A stretch of DNA of 64,000 bases from Saccharopolyspora erythraea (GTDB lineage Bacteria; Actinomycetota; Actinomycetes; Mycobacteriales; Pseudonocardiaceae): the NCBI RefSeq assembly GCF_018141105.1, contig NZ_CP054839.1, positions 62,001 through 126,000 of the forward strand, read 5' to 3'. Positions 1 through 8,855 of the stretch are shown one piece after another (position 1 is the first letter of the stretch; every line of letters begins with the position of its first letter). The notes under the pieces were generated by a model. It saw nothing but the letters and a program-made list of their open reading frames with translations, ran no database searches and was not told the origin of the DNA. A program made the translations under genes and the position numbers.

Positions 1-1330
1 GGTCCGGCGGCGGCGGGGGCTGGCCCGACGCCGGCGGTGTGGGCGGGGTCTGGCCCGGCGGGGGAGGCACGTTCGGGTCGGGCTGCGGCTTGGGCTGCTC
101 GCACTCGGGCAGCAACGCCGTCATCCGCAGGCGGTGCATAGCCGCCTGTGCCGCTTCCAGCCCGTTGACCTCGGTGATCCCGTTGCGGATGTCCGCGCGC
201 TGTGCTTCCTGCAGGTCCTTGATGTTGATCGGATCGCAGGTGGGGGGCGAGCCGGCGGGGCAAGAGTCCTCGACCTGAGTGCTCAGCGGCACGCCGAGGA
301 CGTTGCCCTGCAACCCCTGGAAGATCACCACATCATCGGCCTGGTTGACCCCGATGTAGTACTGGTTGAGCATCCACCAGCGCCCGGCCAGCGCTGCCCC
401 CGCGAGCACGACCAGCACGCCTGCGACGACCAGCACCGAACGCAGCCAGCGCCTGCGGCGCCGCGGTTCGGGTGGCGGTGACGTGGGCTCGTACCGCTGC
501 GGCTGCGGCCTCGGCATGGTCGCCGCCGAGGCTCGTGCCGCCGAGGAATCCGGCTGTGGATGCTCATCGCCATTTCCCGCGGCCCCCCCGACGATGGGGG
601 CGTCCTCACCGAACTCCACGTCGACGACGTCGGCGATGATGACGGTGACGTTGTCCGGACCGCCGCCCTTGAGGGCGAGCTCGATCATCCGGTCCGCGCA
701 CTGCTGCGGGTCGGCGATGCGCAACGCCTCCGCGAGCGTCTCCTCGCTGACCGGTCCGGTGAGGCCGTCGGAGCACAGCAGGTAGCGGTCTCCGGCGCGG
801 GCTTCCCGGACGGCGAGGCTCGGTTCCACCTCGTGGCCGGTCAACGCCCGCAGCAGCAGCGAGCGCTGCGGGTGGTTGGCGGCCTCCTCCTCGGTGATCC
901 GGCCTTCGTCGATCAGCGACTGCACGAAGGTGTCGTCGTGGGTTATCTGGGACAGCTCGCCGTCGCGCACCAGGTAGGCGCGTGAGTCGCCGATGTGGAC
1001 CAGTCCCAGCTTGCTCCCCGCGAACAGCACGGCGGTGAGGGTGGTGCCCATCCCGTCGAGGTCCGGGTCGCCTGCGACGAGCTCGGAGATCGCGCTGTTG
1101 CCGGACAGCACCGCGTCGCGGAGCTGCCCGAGCAGGTCGTCGCCGGGCTCGTCGTCGTCGAGCGGCGCGAGCGCCGCGATGACGACCTTGCTGGCCACCT
1201 CACCGGCGGCATGGCCTCCCATGCCGTCCGCGAGAGCGAGTAGTCGTGGGCCGGCATAGACCGAGTCCTGGTTGTTGGATCGCACCAGGCCGCGGTCGCT
1301 GCGGGCTGCGTAGTGAAGGACGAGGGTCAT
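1..1330 (-). CDS. pstP: PP2C-family serine/threonine phosphatase PstP (3' end off window)
   Basis: Membrane-anchored Ser/Thr protein phosphatase that counteracts the PknA/PknB kinases of actinobacterial cell-wall signalling. About 443 codons are visible and the frame is open through base 1. PP2C motifs: ADGMGGH (about residues 34-40), GDSRAYLVRDGE, LLCSDGLTG and DNVTVIIAD, supplying the metal-binding aspartates. A basic stretch (EPRRRRRWLR) precedes one transmembrane helix near residues 300-320, followed by an extracellular domain that ends in a Pro-rich tail. The ATG start at 1330 overlaps the fhaB stop as ATGA, so the two are translationally coupled. In relatives rodA, pbpA, pknA and pknB follow; they would lie left of this window. 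Confidence 0.93.
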   Translation of the reverse strand, partial: MTLVLHYAARSDRGLVRSNNQDSVYAGPRLLALADGMGGHAAGEVASKVVIAALAPLDDDEPGDDLLGQLRDAVLSGNSAISELVAGDPDLDGMGTTLTAVLFAGSKLGLVHIGDSRAYLVRDGELSQITHDDTFVQSLIDEGRITEEEAANHPQRSLLLRALTGHEVEPSLAVREARAGDRYLLCSDGLTGPVSEETLAEALRIADPQQCADRMIELALKGGGPDNVTVIIADVVDVEFGEDAPIVGGAAGNGDEHPQPDSSAARASAATMPRPQPQRYEPTSPPPEPRRRRRWLRSVLVVAGVLVVLAGAALAGRWWMLNQYYIGVNQADDVVIFQGLQGNVLGVPLSTQVEDSCPAGSPPTCDPINIKDLQEAQRADIRNGITEVNGLEAAQAAMHRLRMTALLPECEQPKPQPDPNVPPPPGQTPPTPPASGQPPPPPD

Positions 1331-1791
1331 GAGCGCAGCTCGATCACCGTCTTGCCGATTCTGATCGGAACTCCGAGCGGGACCTTGGTCGGCCCCGTGA
1401 CCTTCGCCCGATCGAGGTATGTGCCGTTAGTGGAGCCTAGATCCTCCACGTACCAGTCGGCGCCGCGGAGCGACAGCCTGGCGTGCCGGGTCGACGCGTA
1501 GTCGTCGTCGAGGACCAGCGTGGAGTCGTCGGCGCGGCCGATCATGATCGGCCGGCCTTCCAGCGAGATCCGGGTGCCCGCGAGAGCCCCGTGGGTCACC
1601 ACCATCTGCCGGGGTGCCCTGCTCTTGCCGCGGGCCTGCTTGCCCTGGACCCTGCCCGAACCCGGCATCGGAACGCGCATGCCGGACGCCGAGTAGAGAT
1701 CGGAGCGAACCACGCGCAGCGCGGCCAGCACGAACAACCAGAGCAGGGCCAGGAACCCTGCTCTGGTCAGCTGTATAACCAGCTCTGGCAC
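1327..1791 (-). CDS. fhaB: FHA-domain protein FhaB (FipA-like)
   Basis: 154-residue membrane-associated phosphothreonine reader. An N-terminal transmembrane helix (about residues 10-28, FLALLWLFVLAALRVV) is followed by a basic linker and a C-terminal FHA domain with MIGRADDSTLVLDDDYAS, a conserved SxxH (STRHARL) and a GSTNGTYLD motif. In mycobacteria the homologue binds phosphorylated PknB-pathway partners and links them to FtsZ/FtsQ and lipid-II export; that role is known for the family, not shown here. It sits between fhaA (53-bp gap upstream) and pstP (4-bp overlap). Length and architecture are normal for the family. Confidence 0.92.
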   Translation of the reverse strand: MPELVIQLTRAGFLALLWLFVLAALRVVRSDLYSASGMRVPMPGSGRVQGKQARGKSRAPRQMVVTHGALAGTRISLEGRPIMIGRADDSTLVLDDDYASTRHARLSLRGADWYVEDLGSTNGTYLDRAKVTGPTKVPLGVPIRIGKTVIELRS

Positions 1792-1844
1792 TTGTTGTGA
1801 ACGCTCCTACTCGTGTCTGGGGCGTTGTTACCCGGGGGACCGGC

Positions 1845-3158
1845 TCAACCCTGGCTGCGGAAGACCAGGGAGGAGTGACCGACCCGGATGACGTCGCCGT
1901 CCGCCAGCTGCCAAGTCTGCACCGGGGTGCCGTTCACCGTGGTGCCATTGGTCGAACCGAGATCCGCCAGCATCGCGCTCTGCCCGTCCCAGGTGATCTC
2001 GATGTGCTTGCGGGACACACCGGTGTCGGGCAGCCGGAACTGGCCCTCCTGGCCGCGTCCGATCACGTTCGAGCCGTGCTGGAGCGTGTAGGAGCGGTTC
2101 GAGCCGTCGTCGAGCTGCAGGGTCGCGGTGAGCTGGCGCGGAGCGGCCTCGGGGTAGCCACCGGGCGCGCTCGGCGGGTATGCGCCGCCGGGCTGCGGGG
2201 CGTAGCCCTGCTCGGGGAAGCCGCCGGGCTGGCTCGGCGGGTACGCACCGCCGGGCTGCGGGGCGTAGCCGCCCTGGTCGTAGCCGTACTGGCCCGGCTG
2301 CTGCGGGTAGCCCTGGTCGTAGCCGGGGGGCTGCTGGCCGTAACCCTGGTCATACCCGGCCGGCTGGCCGTAGCCCTGGTCGTAGCCGGGGGGCTGCTGC
2401 CCGTAGCCCTGGTCGTAGGCCGCCGGGGGCTGCTGGGGGTAGCCGCCCTGGTCGAAGCCGCCGGGCTGCTGGGCGTAGCCCTGGTCGTAACCGGCGGGCT
2501 GGCCGTAGCCCTGGTCGTAGCCGGGCTGCGGGGCGTAGCCCTGCTGGGGGTAGCCGCCCTGGTCGTAGCCGGGGGGCTGCTGGCCGTAACCGCCCTGGTC
2601 ATACCCGGGGGGCTGCTGGCCGTAGCCGTAGTTGGGGTCTTGCCCGTACTGGCCTTGGCCGTATCCCTGGTCGTAGCCGTACTGCCCCTGCTGCTGGCCG
2701 TACGGGTCTCCCTGGGGGTAGTGGCCTGGTGGCTGGCTCATGGGTCGGTCTCCTGCGGTACGAGGTGTTGCCGGCCGTCGGCTTACGTCGGGGTCGACGG
2801 ACGATCTGATTCGAAACTGTCCCGTGTGCAGCGTTTCAGAGCGCTCCAGGGAGACTACGACGTCACCATATGTGTCCCACCCCTGCTCGGTGAGGTGCTC
2901 CTGAACGCAGTCGGCGAGGAGGTCGGTAACCCGGTCCTCCTCACCGGCGAGCCGTTGGTGGTCGGGGGTGCTCAGCTGCACAACGTAGTGATTGCAGGCG
3001 AGCAACCGTCCCCCGGCGAGCTCGCGGATCTGCAGCTCGGCTTCCCGCTGCAGAGCCTGCGCGACCTCCTGGGGGACGACCTTCCCACCGAAAACGCGCG
3101 CGAAGCCATTACCGACGATGCCTTCGAGCCGGCGCTCGAAGCGCTGCACGAGGCCCAC
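1845..3158 (-). CDS. fhaA: FHA-domain protein FhaA with DUF3662 and Gly/Gln/Tyr repeats
   Basis: Cytoplasmic PknB-pathway adaptor. Domains in order: N-terminal DUF3662 (from [16 protein letters not shown] to about residue 115), a long low-complexity linker of [11 protein letters not shown]-like repeats (about residues 150-335), and a C-terminal FHA domain ([34 protein letters not shown]). The longest open frame begins at 3221, but a GTG at 3158 has GGAGGGG seven bases upstream and places the protein start where homologues begin, so I chose it. The Mycobacterium homologue has the same DUF3662-repeat-FHA plan and binds the MurJ lipid-II flippase. It is the first gene of the fhaA-fhaB-pstP string. 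Confidence 0.92.
   Translation of the reverse strand: MGLVQRFERRLEGIVGNGFARVFGGKVVPQEVAQALQREAELQIRELAGGRLLACNHYVVQLSTPDHQRLAGEEDRVTDLLADCVQEHLTEQGWDTYGDVVVSLERSETLHTGQFRIRSSVDPDVSRRPATPRTAGDRPMSQPPGHYPQGDPYGQQQGQYGYDQGYGQGQYGQDPNYGYGQQPPGYDQGGYGQQPPGYDQGGYPQQGYAPQPGYDQGYGQPAGYDQGYAQQPGGFDQGGYPQQPPAAYDQGYGQQPPGYDQGYGQPAGYDQGYGQQPPGYDQGYPQQPGQYGYDQGGYAPQPGGAYPPSQPGGFPEQGYAPQPGGAYPPSAPGGYPEAAPRQLTATLQLDDGSNRSYTLQHGSNVIGRGQEGQFRLPDTGVSRKHIEITWDGQSAMLADLGSTNGTTVNGTPVQTWQLADGDVIRVGHSSLVFRSQG
2170..2720 (-). repeat. Degenerate GYDQG/QQPP coding repeats in fhaA linker
   Basis: The fhaA linker is built from imperfect 30-40 bp units encoding variants of [21 protein letters not shown] and AYPPSQPGG. 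The two DNA strands are skewed (C-rich top, G-rich bottom) and neighbouring units are nearly identical, so unit number probably varies between strains by slippage. It is a disordered linker between folded domains, not an independent element. Confidence 0.8.
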
Positions 3159-3388
3159 GACAATCCCCTCCACGCGAACGACTCCACCGACCATCGTATC
3201 TGGGTCAACGGGCCGGGACACCGCCCAGTTCCCAACTGGGGCGCCCCCCTGCGGAAGACGCTTGTCAGGGGGTGTTAGGCTGCTCCAGCCAACAGGGCAG
3301 CGGGTCCGGTGGAGACGGGTCGAACCGACTACACCGACCCCGGTGCCAGGGGCCGAAATCAGTCAGTGTAGAGTTCGGCTCAAGCCAC

Positions 3389-3471
3389 GGGCGAGTGGCG
3401 GAATGGCAGACGCGCACGGTTCAGGTCCGTGTGTCCGTAAGGACGTGAGGGTTCAACTCCCTCCTCGCCCA
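3389..3471 (+). tRNA. tRNA-Leu (anticodon CAG)
   Basis: Class II tRNA with acceptor stem GGGCGAG (3389-3395) pairing with CTCGCCC (3464-3470) plus discriminator A. The anticodon loop TTCAGGT carries CAG, flanked by GCACGG/CCGTGT. A long variable arm (GTCCGTAAGGAC region) and a T loop GTTCAACTC follow. CCA is not encoded. A possible -10 box TAGAGT lies at 3369-3374. It is followed at once by a strong hairpin terminator. Confidence 0.96.
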
Positions 3472-3477
3472 CTCGAA

Positions 3478-3509
3478 GTGAGGCCCCCACCGCGAGGTGG
3501 GGGCCTCAC
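3478..3509 (+). terminator. Hairpin terminator after tRNA-Leu
   Basis: Perfect 13-bp stem GTGAGGCCCCCAC (3478-3490) / GTGGGGGCCTCAC (3497-3509) around the loop CGCGAG. It has no T-tract, as is common for actinobacterial intrinsic terminators. Confidence 0.88.
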
Positions 3510-3734
3510 TGCTTTCCGGGGCCGTCTTCCCGGGCACGTCGCGTCGGCGACCGGTGCCCAACCCCACTGAGGCGCATGTCATAGATCGACATCGGAAGCG
3601 CTGCCGTTGGTGAAGCTGGTCTCCTCGGCATCGCACCAGATGTCGGCGCACATCACGCGGCCGAAGATCGAGCCCTTCCACCTCGGTGGGCCGCCGGGGT
3701 GTTCCCCGTGCGTTTCCGTTCGGCCGTCCGGGTT

Positions 3735-4739
3735 TCAGCGGTGGTGGGGGACCACGAGGTCGGTGACGACGGCGGCGTGGTCGGAGTAGAAGACGCCGGG
3801 GCCGTGTTCGGGCATGCGCTGGTCGACGACCTCGCTTCGTTCCACGCGGACGTCGCCGCGGGCGAAGGTGAAGTCGATGCGCTGCGGGGTGATCATCCGC
3901 TCCGCCGGCTGCGGGCTCCACGTGCTGCCCGGTTCGGCGCACACGTCGGGGTGGGCGGTGCGGTAGGTGTCGGCGAAGCCGGCGGCGGTCACCGCAGCGG
4001 TGGCGCCGAGCGGGTAGCTCATGCCCAGGTGGCCCGTGCACGCCGCGTGCTCCGGCCGCCAGTCGTGCGCGGCGAGGGTGTTGAGGTCGCCGCCCATCAG
4101 GACGGGATCGGTGTTGCCGCCCAGCATCGCGGGCAGCTGCGTCCGCACGATGTCGTCGATGTGGCGCTGCTGCTCGGTCTCCGCGCGCTGGATGTCGGCC
4201 CCGCTGTGCCGCGGCGGGACACCGGTCCGGATCGCCGCCGCGTTGTCGTCGACCAGGTAGCCGTTCCACGGGTCGCTGTAGGGCAGCCAGACGGTGAACA
4301 GGTTGAGCTCCGTGCCCTCGGGGAGCCGCACCCGCGCCCCGCCGAAGTTGAAGTCGTCGACGACGCCGCCTTGCGGAGCGGGATACCGGTGGCTCACCGG
4401 GAAGCGGGTGAACAGCCACAGGTTGTCCTCGCCGGGCGGCCGGTCTGTGACCCGGACACCGGTGTAGGCGCCCTTGCCTGCCCGCTGGCTGAGGGCGCGT
4501 TCGATGTCCGGACCCGACCCGTAGGTCTCCACGGTGAAGAACACGTCGGGGCGCACGGCGACCACCTGGTCGAGCAGGTTCGGCAGGTTCTGGGGCCCGT
4601 ACTCGCGCCCGCCGTGCAGGATGTTCCAGGTCAGCACGCGCACCTGGGTGCCCGTCGGCTCCGCCTCCGGTGCGGCCGCGGCCGGGAGCGCGCCGAGCCC
4701 GGCGATCGTCGCCGCGAGCAGTGCGGCCAGCCTTCGCAT
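3735..4739 (-). CDS. Secreted endonuclease/exonuclease/phosphatase (EEP) family hydrolase
   Basis: 334-residue exported metal-dependent phosphoesterase of the EEP fold (DNase I / sphingomyelinase-like superfamily); the substrate cannot be told from sequence. Start ATG 4739 follows GGGGAGAC and opens a signal peptide (MRRLAALLAATIAGLGALPAAAA). EEP motifs: VLTWNILHGG (Asn metal/phosphate ligand), VETYG (catalytic Glu), MGGDLNT (Asp/Asn), RIDFTF and SDHAAVV (terminal Asp-His). The longer open frame upstream (to 5603) is only the shadow of the PhoD gene. It lies 32 bp downstream of phoD on the same strand, so the pair probably forms an operon for extracellular phosphate scavenging; that is inference from context. 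Confidence 0.85.
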   Translation of the reverse strand: MRRLAALLAATIAGLGALPAAAAPEAEPTGTQVRVLTWNILHGGREYGPQNLPNLLDQVVAVRPDVFFTVETYGSGPDIERALSQRAGKGAYTGVRVTDRPPGEDNLWLFTRFPVSHRYPAPQGGVVDDFNFGGARVRLPEGTELNLFTVWLPYSDPWNGYLVDDNAAAIRTGVPPRHSGADIQRAETEQQRHIDDIVRTQLPAMLGGNTDPVLMGGDLNTLAAHDWRPEHAACTGHLGMSYPLGATAAVTAAGFADTYRTAHPDVCAEPGSTWSPQPAERMITPQRIDFTFARGDVRVERSEVVDQRMPEHGPGVFYSDHAAVVTDLVVPHHR

Positions 4740-4771
4740 CAGCGTCTCCCCGTTTGTCCGGTGTGGACGGT

Positions 4772-6313
4772 TCAGGCCCGCCGGTACTGGGCGGGCGAGT
4801 GGATCGTGGCCGGGTCCTCGTACGAGCCGGGCCTGCCCCGGTCGACGTGGAAGGTGGTGAGGGTGGAGACCGGCGACCGCGGGTCGTCGCGGTCGGCCAC
4901 CACCCGCATGTGCGTGCTCCACCTGCGCGGCGTCACCTCGTGGACGTCGTAGCCGTAGCGGTTGCCCTCGAAGTACTTCAGGTGCGGGTTGGCGCCGCCC
5001 ATCACCGGTCCGTTGGTGCGGTTCCACTCGGCGTCGTAGCCGCTGGAGGAGACGGAGTGCGCGGTGAACTCGGTGCCGATCACCGGCGCGTCGGGGTCGT
5101 CGAAGTCCGGGCGGACGTCGTCGACGAAGGCCGAGTGCCAGTCGCCGGTGACCACCACGAGGTCGGGCATCCCGGAGTCGTGCACGTGGGTCAGGACTTC
5201 CCTGCGCTCGGCGAGGAACCCGTCCCACTGGTCGGTGAAGTAGTAGCCGCCGCCGGGCTCGGCGAGCTGGCTCAGCATGATGGAGTTGACCCAGCAGTGC
5301 CACGAGTCGGGCGCGGCGTCGACCCGCTGCTTGAGCCAGTCCTTCTGCTCCTGTCCCAGGATCGTGCCCTGCGGCAGGTTCTGCGCGGACCGGTACTGGC
5401 GCAGGTCGAGGATGGTCAGCTCCAGCAGGTCGCCCCAGTGGCGCTGCTGGTGGATGCGCGGAGCCCGGGCGTTCGCCGAGCGCACCGGCATGTGCTCGAA
5501 CCACGCCTGGTAGGCCGCGGCCCGCCGTTCGCGGAACGGCTTGGAGGGTTCGGTGCCGCTGTAGTCGTTGACCACCTCGTGGTCGTCCCAGGTCAGGAAC
5601 CACGGGTGGGCGGCGTGCGCGGCGCGCAGCGACGGGTCGCCCTTGTAGAGCGCGTGCCTGCGACGGTAGTCGCTGAGGGTGCAGACCTCGGGGCCCTCGT
5701 GGTCGCGGACGTGCTCGCCGCCGACCTGGCCGTGCTCATAGATGTAGTCGCCGAGGTGGACGACGAAGTCGACGTCCTCCGCGGCGATCCCGCGGTGCGC
5801 GGCGTAGAACCCGTCGTGGAACGCCTGGCAGTTGGCGGCGGCGAAGCGCACCCGGCCGAGCGGTCCGACCGGTGCGGTCCGGGTGCGGCCCAGGCGGCTG
5901 GACCTGCCCTGCGCCGCGAACCGGTAGAAGTAGCGGCGTCCGGGTTCCAGGCCGCCGACATCGACGTGGATGCTGTGCCCGAACTCGGCGCGGGCGGGAG
6001 CGGCCCCGCGCGCGACCCGGTTCGAGAGTCCTGGATCGGTGGCCACGACCCACTCGACCTCGACGGTGTCCGGCAGCGGCTGGGAGTCGGCGAGCGGTCG
6101 CGGGGCCAGCCGGGTCCACAGCGAAACGCCGTCGGGCAGCGGATCTCCGGAGGCGACGCCGAGGGTGAACGGCGGTTCGTCCCAGGTCGCGCCCAGCTCG
6201 TGGGCCGCGGCGTGCGCCTGCGCGGGCGAGAGCCGGGAGCTCAGCGGCCAGGCCGCCCCGAGGGCACTCGCGGCGACCGCGCCGCGCAGCAGGTCTCTCC
6301 GGTTGGCTCGCAT
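4772..6313 (-). CDS. phoD: PhoD-like alkaline phosphatase/phosphodiesterase, Tat-exported
   Basis: 513-residue calcium/iron-type alkaline phosphatase releasing phosphate from organic esters outside the cell. The chosen ATG (6313) follows GAGGGGAC and begins a Tat signal (MRANRRDLLRGAVAASALG, twin Arg at 5-6). The N-terminal PhoD domain has GVASGDPLPDGVSLWTR. The metallophosphatase core has VHLGDYIYEHG, TWDDHEVVNDYSG, VVVTGDWHSAF and TEFTAHSVSSSG, all expected ligand positions. Length matches the family. The EEP hydrolase follows 32 bp downstream. No clear Pho box was recognised upstream, so phosphate control is only assumed from the family. Confidence 0.9.
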   Translation of the reverse strand: MRANRRDLLRGAVAASALGAAWPLSSRLSPAQAHAAAHELGATWDEPPFTLGVASGDPLPDGVSLWTRLAPRPLADSQPLPDTVEVEWVVATDPGLSNRVARGAAPARAEFGHSIHVDVGGLEPGRRYFYRFAAQGRSSRLGRTRTAPVGPLGRVRFAAANCQAFHDGFYAAHRGIAAEDVDFVVHLGDYIYEHGQVGGEHVRDHEGPEVCTLSDYRRRHALYKGDPSLRAAHAAHPWFLTWDDHEVVNDYSGTEPSKPFRERRAAAYQAWFEHMPVRSANARAPRIHQQRHWGDLLELTILDLRQYRSAQNLPQGTILGQEQKDWLKQRVDAAPDSWHCWVNSIMLSQLAEPGGGYYFTDQWDGFLAERREVLTHVHDSGMPDLVVVTGDWHSAFVDDVRPDFDDPDAPVIGTEFTAHSVSSSGYDAEWNRTNGPVMGGANPHLKYFEGNRYGYDVHEVTPRRWSTHMRVVADRDDPRSPVSTLTTFHVDRGRPGSYEDPATIHSPAQYRRA

Positions 6314-6449
6314 GTCCGTCCCCTCGCGGTCGCCTGCCCGCGCGCGCCGCGGGCCTCCAGGCGCGCGCAAGCATTGCGTACCACTCGGGGAACGGCGAGA
6401 ACCCGCGATGGCGTCTTTGCGAACTCGGGGTTTCCGCTCCGGTGCCGTA

Positions 6450-6761
6450 TCAGGACGACGGCCGGTCAGGCGGCGGCAGCGCACAGGGCTGTCCTTTGTG
6501 GACGTAGTGCGCGCGGATGCCGGGCCGCTGGTCCAGCGCCAACTGGAAGTCCGACAACGGTGACTTCATCACCCCGTAGTCGTCGTAGTGGTCGGTGATC
6601 TCGCGCAGGTCCGGATGCAGGATCGTGTCCTCGCTCAGGTGGACCCGCATGGGCACCGCCCCGGCGAAGCCGTAGCAGCGCAGCCTGCGCGCGGCGTGGG
6701 CGGTGGTGAAGACCAGCAGGCGGTCCGGCCGAACCAGCCACGGCGCCTGCGGCGGCCGACC
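6450..6761 (-). pseudogene. Possible C-terminal fragment of an unrecognised protein
   Basis: The minus frame ending at 6450 looks protein-like over about 95 codons (DRLLVFTTAHAARRLRCYGF, then PMRVHLSEDTILHPDLREIT, YGVMKSPLSDFQLALDQ). Upstream in the same frame the sequence turns into Arg/Pro-rich noise typical of non-coding GC-rich DNA, and no start codon with a ribosome site is seen. I read it as the tail of a decayed gene or a short unknown gene with an unmarked start. No family recognised. Confidence 0.35.
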
Positions 6762-6880
6762 TCGACGGTCAGCCGGGAGGTCAACCGCAACGGCGGTGCC
6801 CACGGGGACCGCGCCGACCAGGCGCAGCTGAGAACAGCGCGGCCGGGTGGCCCTGCCGCCGAGCCCGGAGGGCCAGCACC

Positions 6881-7010
6881 ATGATCGACGAGTCGCAGCG
6901 CTCCAGCGACAGCGGCGGGATGACCGCCGCCGAACTGCGGCGACCTGGCGCGGGCGGCGGAGCACTGGCGGGAGGTCCTCGCCGCGCGACGGGCCGACCG
7001 GTCGCCGTGA
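6881..7010 (+). pseudogene. Small ORF with apparent 1-bp frameshift
   Basis: ATG 6881 has a textbook GGAGGG eight bases upstream. The first codons read MIDESQRSSDSGGMTAAEL; shifting the frame by one base near 6938 gives a helix-like continuation, GDLARAAEHWREVLAARRAD, ending RSP and a TGA at 7008-7010 (about 42 residues). Unshifted, the frame runs to 7138 with low-complexity Arg/Ser/Gly content. Either a broken small gene, a sequencing error, or chance. No family recognised. Confidence 0.3.
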
Positions 7011-7481
7011 ACGGCTGCCGGAGTTCGCCGCGCGCGTCTTCCGGCTTCTGCCGGTTCTCACGACGTTTCCGGCGCGAGGACGAAGAATTGCCTTGCTGGC
7101 AATGGGATTTTTCGGGCAGCCGCCTTTCGGGGCCGTGATGGCGCCTCTATCGTTCGAATCCACGACGACGTTTCTTTCGAATTCCTGTGCCGCGTCCTCG
7201 TCGCGGTCGGTAGTGTTACCGAAAATGCCGATGTCCTTCAGTGGAGACTCTGCGTGACCGCTGCCGGGACTTCTGCCTCGAAGGAACGGTCGGCGTCTCT
7301 CGCGGTCCGTTGTCGCGCCCGCGCGCGGCCGGAGAAGTGGTGACTCAGCGTTACCTGCCGGGGCGGTCGTCGGGTTGCCGCCAGAACGTTCCGGAAGAGC
7401 CCGCCGACCGGTCGAAAATCGTGCTCGAGGTGGGCCGGATGGCAATGACTTGCCGCCGGAATGGATGTCGCCGTGACGGTC
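7011..7481. other. Intergenic stretch without a supported gene
   Basis: About 470 bp with locally lower GC (around 7080-7260, with T-rich runs and TTCGAATTC). All open frames have shadow-like composition. It may hold a promoter or remnants of the neighbouring decayed frames; no specific element was identified. Confidence 0.5.
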
Positions 7482-8855
7482 TCACCGCTTCGCCGCGGCG
7501 CGGACGAGTTCCTCGATCCGGGTGTGCAGGTAGTCGAGCCAGTCGTCGTGCTCGGGTTTCATGAGCACGCTGCGCAGGATGCGGCCGGCTGCGACGTCGG
7601 CCTCGACCTCGTGGCCCCGCGCCGTGAGGGCGGGCCCGTCCACGCCATAGGTGGCCACGAATACCGACTCGGCGGCGGGCGCGGTCATGCCGGCCTCCAG
7701 CACCGCGGCGGAAAGGGCGTCGATCTCCGAGAGGCGCCCGGCGCGCGGCAGGTAGGTGACGATGTCCAGCTCGGGGCGCTGGTAGGGGGCCAGCACCGGC
7801 GACTCGGCGAGCAGGTCCGCCCAGCGCAGCGCGGCGCGGCGGCCCGGCCGCAGCACCCGGCCCAGCCCCTCGGGCGTCGGGGGCAGCAGCCGGAACGTCA
7901 GCCACAGCGCGGCGGCGGCCGCGCCGGCCCGCGAGCACTCCAGCGAGACCTCGCCCAGGTGGCGCTCCGCCGAGGTGAAGTAGGTGTACGGCGAGTCGTG
8001 CCGGTAGAAGCGTTCGACGGCCGGGTCGGCGAACAGCACCGCGCCGCAGCCGTAGGGCTGGAGCCCGTGCTTGTGAGGGTCGACGACCAGCGAGTCGCAC
8101 GCGCCGAGCGCCCGGAACGGCGCCGAGGTCACACCGTCGGGGGAGTCGTCGGCGATGAGTGTGAAGAACCCGCCGTAGGCGGCGTCGACGTGCAGCCGCA
8201 CCCCGTGGCTTTCGCGGAGCGCGAGGGCCTCGTGCACGGGGTCGACCGCGCCGAGACCGGTGGTGCCCGCGGTGAGGACCACGGTGCCGATGTCGTGGGT
8301 GCGCAGCAGTGATTCGAGCGCGTCGAGGTCCATGCGGCCCGCGTCGTCGGTGGGCACCGGCACCGCCTCGACGCCGAGCAGCCGGCACATGCGGGAGTGC
8401 GTGTAGTGCGCGTCGGCGCTGTGGGCGACCGCCCGCCCGGGGTGCGTCTCGCGGGCCACGTACAGGGCCTCGAGGTTGGCGATGGTGCCGCTGGTGGTCA
8501 GGTGGCCGAGGTGGTCCGGCCCGTACCCGAGCACGCCGGCCAGCCGGGCGACCACCTCCCGCTCCATGCGCGCGGTCGCAGGGCCGCCGTCGAGCGCGTG
8601 GTTGTTCGGGTTGACCAGCATCGCCACCAGGTGCCCAGCGACGGCGGCCGGGTGCGCGGGCTTGATCATCTGGCCTGCGTAGCGGGGGTGGAAGAACGGG
8701 TAGTTGTCGCGCAGCCGTTCGGCCAGCTCTGCGAACGCCGGGCCGAGCTCCTGGTCGGCGACCGCCGCCGCCGGGTGCGCGGTGTACTTCCCGAACTCCT
8801 CCTGCCAGCGCTCGACCTCCTCGACCGCGGTCGTGAGCCATCGGCGCAGATCCAT
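7482..8855 (-). CDS. PLP-dependent group II amino acid decarboxylase
   Basis: 457-residue cytoplasmic fold-type I PLP enzyme of the glutamate/tyrosine/aromatic-L-amino-acid decarboxylase group. Visible motifs: NNHALDGGPATARME (substrate-loop region), HLTTSGTIANLEAL (PLP phosphate site), LHVDAAYGGFF (PLP-binding Asp) and VVDPHKHGLQPYG, whose Lys near residue 259 should form the Schiff base. The substrate is not predictable; homologues act on Glu, Tyr, Trp or diaminobutyrate. No partner antiporter is adjacent, which argues against a classical acid-resistance pair. It stands alone, preceded by a long AT-richer region that may carry its promoter. Start: ATG 8855 preceded by GCGAGGAGAG. Confidence 0.85.
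   Translation of the reverse strand: MDLRRWLTTAVEEVERWQEEFGKYTAHPAAAVADQELGPAFAELAERLRDNYPFFHPRYAGQMIKPAHPAAVAGHLVAMLVNPNNHALDGGPATARMEREVVARLAGVLGYGPDHLGHLTTSGTIANLEALYVARETHPGRAVAHSADAHYTHSRMCRLLGVEAVPVPTDDAGRMDLDALESLLRTHDIGTVVLTAGTTGLGAVDPVHEALALRESHGVRLHVDAAYGGFFTLIADDSPDGVTSAPFRALGACDSLVVDPHKHGLQPYGCGAVLFADPAVERFYRHDSPYTYFTSAERHLGEVSLECSRAGAAAAALWLTFRLLPPTPEGLGRVLRPGRRAALRWADLLAESPVLAPYQRPELDIVTYLPRAGRLSEIDALSAAVLEAGMTAPAAESVFVATYGVDGPALTARGHEVEADVAAGRILRSVLMKPEHDDWLDYLHTRIEELVRAAAKR

Noticed and set aside
1797-3278. 493-codon plus-strand ORF with LVVAGG-type repeats
   Set aside because: It is the antisense of the fhaA repeat linker; fhaA has the RBS, known domains and conserved neighbourhood.
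3421-4419. Minus-strand ORF ending in WARRELNPHVLTDTRT across tRNA-Leu
   Set aside because: Translation of the tRNA antisense strand is a common annotation artefact; the rest of the frame is an Arg-rich shadow of the EEP gene.
3735-5603. Single 622-residue EEP protein
   Set aside because: The first 288 residues are out-of-frame phoD sequence; a signal peptide with RBS at 4739 marks the real start.
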